Shown: positions 1 to 3,309 of the stretch, one piece after another
Layout: every line of letters begins with the position of its first letter
How positions within the stretch are numbered: the first letter of the stretch is position 1
Assembly: GCA_030648675.1 (NCBI GenBank)
Contig: JAUSGV010000103.1
Span: forward strand, 1-5,801
DNA: 5,801 nucleotides
Source: Dehalococcoidales bacterium
GTDB lineage: Bacteria > Chloroflexota > Dehalococcoidia > Dehalococcoidales > UBA2162
Direction: 5' to 3'
Position numbers and translations under genes: made by a program
Notes under the pieces: model-generated
The model's database searches: none
What the model was told of the DNA's origin: nothing
What the model saw: the letters and a program-made list of their open reading frames with translations, nothing else

Positions 1-190
1 CCCCCACGATTTCAGTGCCGGATTCCCACCCGAAAAAAGTCATTCGTGCCATCTCGCGGGACAATTCTTCTTCCGGCATATAAGGCTCGTGATAGCGGTC
101 GGCGGGAATTACTCCCTTATAAGCGCGGGCGGCCGTGTTCACTACTTGATAAATCGAAGCTTTGTCGCTTTCAGTTAGTTCTCGAATCAT
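1..190 (-). CDS. GNAT family N-acetyltransferase, N-terminal part (runs off left edge)
   Basis: Reading the minus strand from the ATG at 190-188 gives 63 uninterrupted codons to the window edge, beginning MIRELTESDKASIYQVVNTA. The stretch AYKGVIPADRYHEPYMPEEEL (about residues 22-42) matches what I remember of small stand-alone GNAT proteins with an 'AYKGVIPxDxWHEPYM' segment ahead of the first core strands. GNAT enzymes move an acetyl group from acetyl-CoA to an amine; the substrate here cannot be told. The acetyl-CoA-binding motif (R/QxxGxG/A) would lie beyond the edge, so catalytic competence cannot be judged. The start is well supported: GGAGG sits 7 nt upstream on the minus strand (about 198-202). 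The gene is divergent from the broken gene at 265-853, with a 74-bp gap. The plus-strand open frame that covers it is a shadow. Confidence 0.8.
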   Translation of the reverse strand, partial: MIRELTESDKASIYQVVNTAARAYKGVIPADRYHEPYMPEEELSREMARMTFFGWESGTEIVG

Positions 191-264
191 TTCGTTTCCT
201 CCGTTATGCAGGGGCACCGTCTGAATTCTATTGTATCCTGTCAGGTCAAGTAGCCTTTGCCTGT

Positions 265-853
265 ATGCTAACATGGCCCATGTCCTCAGGAATATTGTTC
301 CTGCTATTCGGCGCCTTGAGTTCCCTGGGGTGCATTGTCGGCGCTTTCTGGACTTGGCGGCGCAAGCGCTTCATCGATGACGTCCCGACTTCCAAAGCTC
401 AGGGCGTTTTCATCGGTTTGGCGGAACTAAAGGCACGGCCGAAAGCGAAAATCCGCTGACCTCCTTTCTTTCCGGTACCGTCTGCGTGCACTATATCTGG
501 CAGGTTGGCGCCGTTACCGTCTTCAATAAGACTTGCTCGCCGCTCGAACTCAACCCACCGGCGGCGTTTTCATGAGACCGCTCTGCCGCTGCATACGATG
601 CTCTACGTCATGGGGCAAGCCCGTGAGCGGCAGGACGTCGTTGCCGCGGAAATTGCCAAAGACAAGAATGGCCCCGATGTTCCTGATCTCGATGCGGCAG
701 GAAAAACATATTAGTGGTTCCTTAACGTGGTGGTACTGGTTATGGCTCGCGGTCAGTTTGTTTGCCGCCGCAGGCGGGACTATTTTAACAGTGTCGCTGC
801 TTTTTACAATACCCGGCTTGAAGTCATCCCCGACCGTTTCGTCGGAGCGTTAG
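265..853 (+). pseudogene. Decayed GIDE-domain (E3 ubiquitin ligase-like) membrane protein
   Basis: Remnants of one protein are spread over three frames. From the ATG at 265 (or 280) a membrane segment (GILFLLFGALSSLGCIVGAFW) is followed by RRKRFIDDVPTSKAQGVFIGLAELK. The frame then shifts near 432: in the next frame GTAESENPLTSFLSG and CVHYIWQV follow. At about 507 this joins directly to TVFNKTCS, then moves near 540-550 to a frame giving NSTHRRRFHETALPLH and YVMGQARERQDVVAAEIAKDK. A third shift near 670 leads to APMFLIS and a C-terminal membrane segment (WWYWLWLAVSLFAAAGG), ending at TAG 851-853. From memory, intact bacterial relatives are roughly 300 or more residues with these blocks in one frame. 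The tryptophan-rich middle after WQV is missing here. The family's function in bacteria is unknown to me. Three shifts plus an internal loss argue for a true pseudogene rather than a single read error. Family assignment is by recall of motifs. Confidence 0.65.
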
Positions 854-979
854 CCGGACTTCGCCCCTCGAGCATTGATGATCGCCTCGGATTTTGAGCG
901 GGCGGTCGTTTCCATCAATCTCGCATCTTGACGTACTTAGAGAGCTCGACTCTCCTTCCAGTTTAGGATAGTAAACCTG
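854..979. other. Non-coding gap between convergent genes
   Basis: No plausible gene was seen here. It lies between the 3' end of the pseudogene and the 3' end of the minus-strand operon, so a bidirectional terminator would be expected. The only hairpin I found is a weak one at 940-954 (GAGAG, 5-nt loop, CTCTC) with no clear T run on either side, so I do not call it a terminator. The region may hold more debris of the decayed gene. Confidence 0.4.
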
Positions 980-2065
980 TTACTTCACTTGCTCCAGTTG
1001 CATCTTCTCGGTACCAGTATCCAGAGAATGCTCAATGAAACGGAGCAGAATGTTTGCCACGTCGATCTTATCCGCTAATAGCTTCTTGCGTTTTTTCGTC
1101 CACTCTTCCTTCAATGTGGGCCTGGATATCAATTCTATTGCTTTTTGCACAGCATCCCTTGTATTGCGGTACGAATAGATCAACCCATACCTCTGCTCAA
1201 GCTCGGAAAAGATCATCGGGTCGACATTGCGCCCGACGATTGGATGAATTCTTACCGCCGGTGTTCCAAGAATTGCCGCTTCGGTTGTCATGGTGCAGCT
1301 ATTACTTACCAGCAGGTTTGCATAGTAAAGAGCATGGTGGATTCTGTCATAAGGGATTTGCAAGCGGTATCTTTCGAGTTCTTTCGGTAAGCTGCCTTCG
1401 GGGGAAACAAACACATGAGCATGCTTTTCAAATTTCTTGACAAGATCGATCTGGCTTGAGACCGAAAGTCCGTGCCTGCCGATGTCGTGAATGGCATCGA
1501 GCAGATTGAAGCGCAGAATCACGTACGGCTCACCCCGTTCGATTTTCAATTCGTCATAAATCGTCGGGTCCGGAGCGAAATAGCTCGGGTGCAGATAGGC
1601 GAGCTCTTTATAGCCTTTCATGCGCACATGGTTCTTCCCTAATGTCTTCTGAAACGTATCGGGGGTTATTATCCGGGTCGCCAACAAGCTGGTCATCCTG
1701 TTTTGCCACACCGTATGTTCATCATCGAAGAAGGCGACGCTCGGTTTACCGAGCAAGGTAGCTGTGACCGCTGCATCCAGCCCGAATCCGATTATTAATG
1801 ACGGTCTGATGTCTCGAGCGATGCGATAACAGGTTTGGAAGTGGTTGACGACTGCCAGGAGCCGCCAGAATTTTGAGCCGACCGGCTTGAAAGTAGTGTA
1901 CGGAAATCCGAAAGATCTCAGCAGTTTCGGCGTATCTCCGTATTCCCTCGCCAGTATATTTACGTCGGAGCCATTAGTCAGTAGGCCCTCAATGACATGG
2001 CGCCATGTGTGGGCCTGGGAGGGAGTATTTATTATGAACAGCAGTTTGTTGTTCGAAGCGGTCAT
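980..2065 (-). CDS. DUF354 family protein (GT-B fold, glycosyltransferase/epimerase-like)
   Basis: This is a complete 361-residue protein, the usual length for DUF354. The N-terminal half starts with a Rossmann-like strand (LLFIINTPSQAHTWRHVIEGL, residues 8-28), followed by SLIIGFGLDAAVTATLLGKPSVAFFDDEH (89-117). A characteristic block GYKELAYLHPSYFAPD spans 151-166. The C-terminal half has LLVSNSCTMTTEAAILGTPAVR (251-272), which resembles the nucleotide-sugar binding loop of GT-B enzymes and UDP-GlcNAc 2-epimerases. No DUF354 reaction is known to me; the genes usually sit in surface-polysaccharide clusters, so a cytoplasmic role in glycan building is inferred. No signal peptide or membrane helix is seen. 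Its ATG overlaps the stop of the upstream WbqC-type gene (ATGA at 2062-2065), and an AGAGGTG ribosome site lies inside that gene's end, so the two are very likely translationally coupled. Confidence 0.85.
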   Translation of the reverse strand: MTASNNKLLFIINTPSQAHTWRHVIEGLLTNGSDVNILAREYGDTPKLLRSFGFPYTTFKPVGSKFWRLLAVVNHFQTCYRIARDIRPSLIIGFGLDAAVTATLLGKPSVAFFDDEHTVWQNRMTSLLATRIITPDTFQKTLGKNHVRMKGYKELAYLHPSYFAPDPTIYDELKIERGEPYVILRFNLLDAIHDIGRHGLSVSSQIDLVKKFEKHAHVFVSPEGSLPKELERYRLQIPYDRIHHALYYANLLVSNSCTMTTEAAILGTPAVRIHPIVGRNVDPMIFSELEQRYGLIYSYRNTRDAVQKAIELISRPTLKEEWTKKRKKLLADKIDVANILLRFIEHSLDTGTEKMQLEQVK

Positions 2066-2892
2066 TTTTCACCTCTCATCACACTCGGGTAGTCCTCAAC
2101 ACTGGCGGATCTCTTTACAATTGCACCCGAACTTGGCCCCACGTTGAAAAGCAGGTCTAAAGCGGACATGTTTGGTTGAAACCCTGGGTATCTTTGCGGG
2201 TAAACAGGATGCTGAAATTTGAAGAATTTTAAGGCAATATTGTTTTGCGGGAACCCTTCCGTTTCCAAGTAATTTCGGCCGCTAGGCCCGGAAATATATA
2301 CCCCTGCCCCCACTTTTTTCAAATAGGCCAGCATCAAATCGGTCTTGCTCAGAGAGGGGTCTACCGTCAACTGGCTGGTTCGGACCACGTCCACGCTGAT
2401 TTCAAAGCAGGACAATAGATAAAGAAGAATTCTCTCGTTTAACTCCGAGAGATAGCGGAAGTCTCTTTGGAATAGTACTTCGAAGAAACCTGCATAGTCT
2501 TTAAAAAACGGGGCTTTGGCATAATTCGCCTTTATCTTTCGCCAGTGTTCCCGTTTCCAGTCATTTTCTTGTGGCAAAGTGATCTCGGATATTTTCGTCT
2601 CCGTATGATACTTGCCTACCGGTACGGTCAGATAGGCGAAGCCTTTATCGGTCCTGATTTTGTTCCGGTTAATTACGCTGTTTTTTTCATACTGGGCTTT
2701 GTCATATATGATCAGGCAATCCGCTGAGCTGACCTTGCTGAATAGTCCTATCCAGGGGATGTAGTTCGGCTGATGGATTGTCACGATTTTCGCAACCCGG
2801 TTTATTTCCGGGACGAATTCAGATGACCTATCTTCTGTCGTAGGCTCCGTTTCGCTAACGTCTAGAATCGGAGCCGCTGAGAATATGCTCAT
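2062..2892 (-). CDS. WbqC family protein
   Basis: This is a complete 276-residue protein. The hallmark N-terminal block IVTIHQPNYIPWIGLFSKVSSAD spans residues 36-58. It is followed by YEKNSVINRNKIRT (68-81), YLTVPV (87-92), DWKREHWRKIKANYAKAPFF (111-130) and a C-terminal FQPNMSALDLLFNVG. These are the conserved parts of the WbqC-like family, named from O-antigen clusters. Its biochemical step is not settled to my knowledge, but members accompany nucleotide-sugar modification and glycosyltransferase genes. The start at 2892 is supported by GGGGAAAG just upstream on the minus strand. It gives about 35 residues before the conserved core (SETEPTTEDRSSEF and similar, acidic and Ser/Thr rich), which most relatives lack. 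A GTG at residue 37 is an alternative start but has no good ribosome site. It is the first gene of the two-gene operon with the DUF354 gene. Confidence 0.85.
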   Translation of the reverse strand: MSIFSAAPILDVSETEPTTEDRSSEFVPEINRVAKIVTIHQPNYIPWIGLFSKVSSADCLIIYDKAQYEKNSVINRNKIRTDKGFAYLTVPVGKYHTETKISEITLPQENDWKREHWRKIKANYAKAPFFKDYAGFFEVLFQRDFRYLSELNERILLYLLSCFEISVDVVRTSQLTVDPSLSKTDLMLAYLKKVGAGVYISGPSGRNYLETEGFPQNNIALKFFKFQHPVYPQRYPGFQPNMSALDLLFNVGPSSGAIVKRSASVEDYPSVMRGEK

Positions 2893-2951
2893 ATTCTTTC
2901 CCCGACAATTATGTTGCCTGGCTGGATCGAAAGCCCGCAGGGTACGCTTCT

Positions 2952-2981
2952 ATTATTGTTAGACAAAAATCCGTAGAGCAA
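2952..2981 (-). promoter_or_regulatory. Possible promoter of the WbqC-DUF354 operon
   Basis: On the minus strand TTGCTC (2981-2976) is followed after 18 nt by AATAAT (2957-2952), five of six bases of TATAAT. The -35 match is poor (three of six), so it might depend on an activator. Two CCTACCAA copies lie 12 nt and more upstream of the -35, where a response regulator of the OmpR/PhoB type would bind. The leader to the ATG at 2892 would be roughly 50 nt. This is a pattern match only. Confidence 0.3.
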
Positions 2982-2992
2982 AAATACCTAAA

Positions 2993-3010
2993 CCTACCAA
3001 CTCCTACCAA
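2993..3010. repeat. Direct repeat CCTACCAA x2, 10-bp spacing (possible operator)
   Basis: CCTACCAA occurs at 2993-3000 and again at 3003-3010, one helical turn apart. Read on the minus strand this is TTGGTAGG AG TTGGTAGG, placed just upstream of the suggested -35 of the WbqC operon. Head-to-tail 10-11 bp repeats are typical of sites for OmpR/PhoB-type response regulators; the regulator is unknown. A short inverted repeat, CCTGC-AGG-GCAGG, follows at 3016-3028. Confidence 0.35.
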
Positions 3011-3075
3011 AATAACCTGCAGGGCAGGAGAAAAATTGCGCCTCTTTAATACTGATGCCTTGCGACCTGACAGCA

Positions 3076-3133
3076 TGTTAAGACGTGTTATAAAAATGTT
3101 ACAAATCCTTCGTAAAATGTAACAAAAATGTTA
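3076..3133. promoter_or_regulatory. Helically phased TGTTA array (possible operator)
   Basis: TGTTA is seen at 3076-3080, 3086-3090, 3097-3101 and 3129-3133, with steps of 10, 11 and 32 bp, that is 1, 1 and 3 helical turns. The reverse form TAACA is at 3120-3124. TGTTACA (3097-3103) and TGTAACA (3118-3124) also form a perfect inverted pair with a 14-nt spacer. The array sits in an AT-rich stretch directly ahead of the likely promoter of the large secreted protein gene. The phasing suggests binding on one DNA face. In AT-rich DNA some of this could be chance. Confidence 0.4.
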
Positions 3134-3143
3134 TATATTCCGT

Positions 3144-3172
3144 TTATAGATTGTTTTTTTAGTTTGTAAAAA
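3144..3172 (+). promoter_or_regulatory. Possible promoter of the large secreted protein gene
   Basis: The stretch 3130-3178 is strongly AT rich and immediately precedes the leader ORF. One candidate pair is TTATAG (3144-3149) with TAAAAA (3167-3172), spacing 17, but neither box is close to consensus and several alternatives exist, for example TATATT at 3134-3139. I am confident that a promoter for the plus-strand gene lies in this region, but not in these exact boxes. Confidence 0.25.
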
Positions 3173-3199
3173 TATTTTTGGGTCGTTGGGAGGAGGAAC

Positions 3200-3223
3200 A
3201 TGGAAATGATCAAGATTGTTTAA
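3200..3223 (+). CDS. Possible leader peptide (MEMIKIV)
   Basis: AGGAGG at 3191-3196 is the strongest ribosome site in the window. It is followed by ATG at 3200 and a second in-frame ATG at 3206, then TAA at 3221-3223, encoding MEMIKIV or MIKIV. The second ATG has the better spacing (9 nt, against 3 nt). The ORF lies between the AT-rich promoter region and a 36-nt hairpin, about 85 nt before the TTG start of the large gene. Such short leaders can act by attenuation or translation coupling, but no run of a single regulatory codon is present, so no effector can be named. It could also be the decayed start of a former gene. Confidence 0.35.
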   Translation: MEMIKIV

Positions 3224-3245
3224 CCCCCCGCTGTCTTTGCTAACA

Positions 3246-3281
3246 GATCAGGTTGGCGCACGGTTGCGCTCCGGCTTGATC
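3246..3281 (+). promoter_or_regulatory. Hairpin in the 5' leader of the large gene
   Basis: An 11-bp stem pairs GATCAGGTTGG (3246-3256) with CCGGCTTGATC (3271-3281), using three G-U pairs. It continues after a 2-nt bulge (CT, 3269-3270) with CGCA/TGCG and closes on a CGGT loop (3261-3264). No T run follows, so it is not a typical intrinsic terminator. It sits between the leader ORF and the ribosome site (GGAG 3296-3299) of the large gene, so it could be a regulatory or mRNA-stabilising element. I did not recognise a known riboswitch class. Confidence 0.5.
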
Positions 3282-3295
3282 AGAAATCAAATGAA

Positions 3296-3309
3296 GGAGA
3301 GGACTATTG
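3296..3309 (+). promoter_or_regulatory. Ribosome binding site deciding the TTG start
   Basis: AAGGAGAGG (3294-3302; core GGAG 3296-3299) lies 7 nt before TTG 3307-3309. No in-frame ATG is near: the first in-frame methionine codon is ATG at 3496-3498 (residue 64), inside DUF2341. Starting there would lose the signal peptide. The ATG at 3291 is in another frame and stops soon. The TTG start implies reduced translation initiation. Confidence 0.75.

Noticed and set aside
230..249. Minus-strand promoter TTGACC...TACAAT before the GNAT gene
   Set aside because: The two boxes are only 8 nt apart, far too close for a sigma-70 promoter. TACAAT alone (235-230) might still be a -10 box.
46..264. N-terminal 73 codons of the plus-strand open frame 46-459
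   Set aside because: They run antisense over the GNAT gene, have low protein-like character and no ribosome site. Only the part after 265 resembles a protein.
505..853. Two separate small plus-strand genes (505-714 and 533-853)
   Set aside because: Both are pieces of the same broken GIDE-like gene in different frames, not independent genes.
940..954. Terminator between the pseudogene and the DUF354 gene
   Set aside because: The stem is only 5 bp and no T run follows on either strand.
1054..2147. Several open frames opposite or inside the DUF354 gene
   Set aside because: They are shadows of a clearly conserved minus-strand gene, with no ribosome sites or family motifs.
3246..3290. Known riboswitch (for example cyclic-di-GMP GEMM) before the large gene
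   Set aside because: The hallmark conserved loop sequences of the classes I know are absent; only a plain bulged hairpin is visible.
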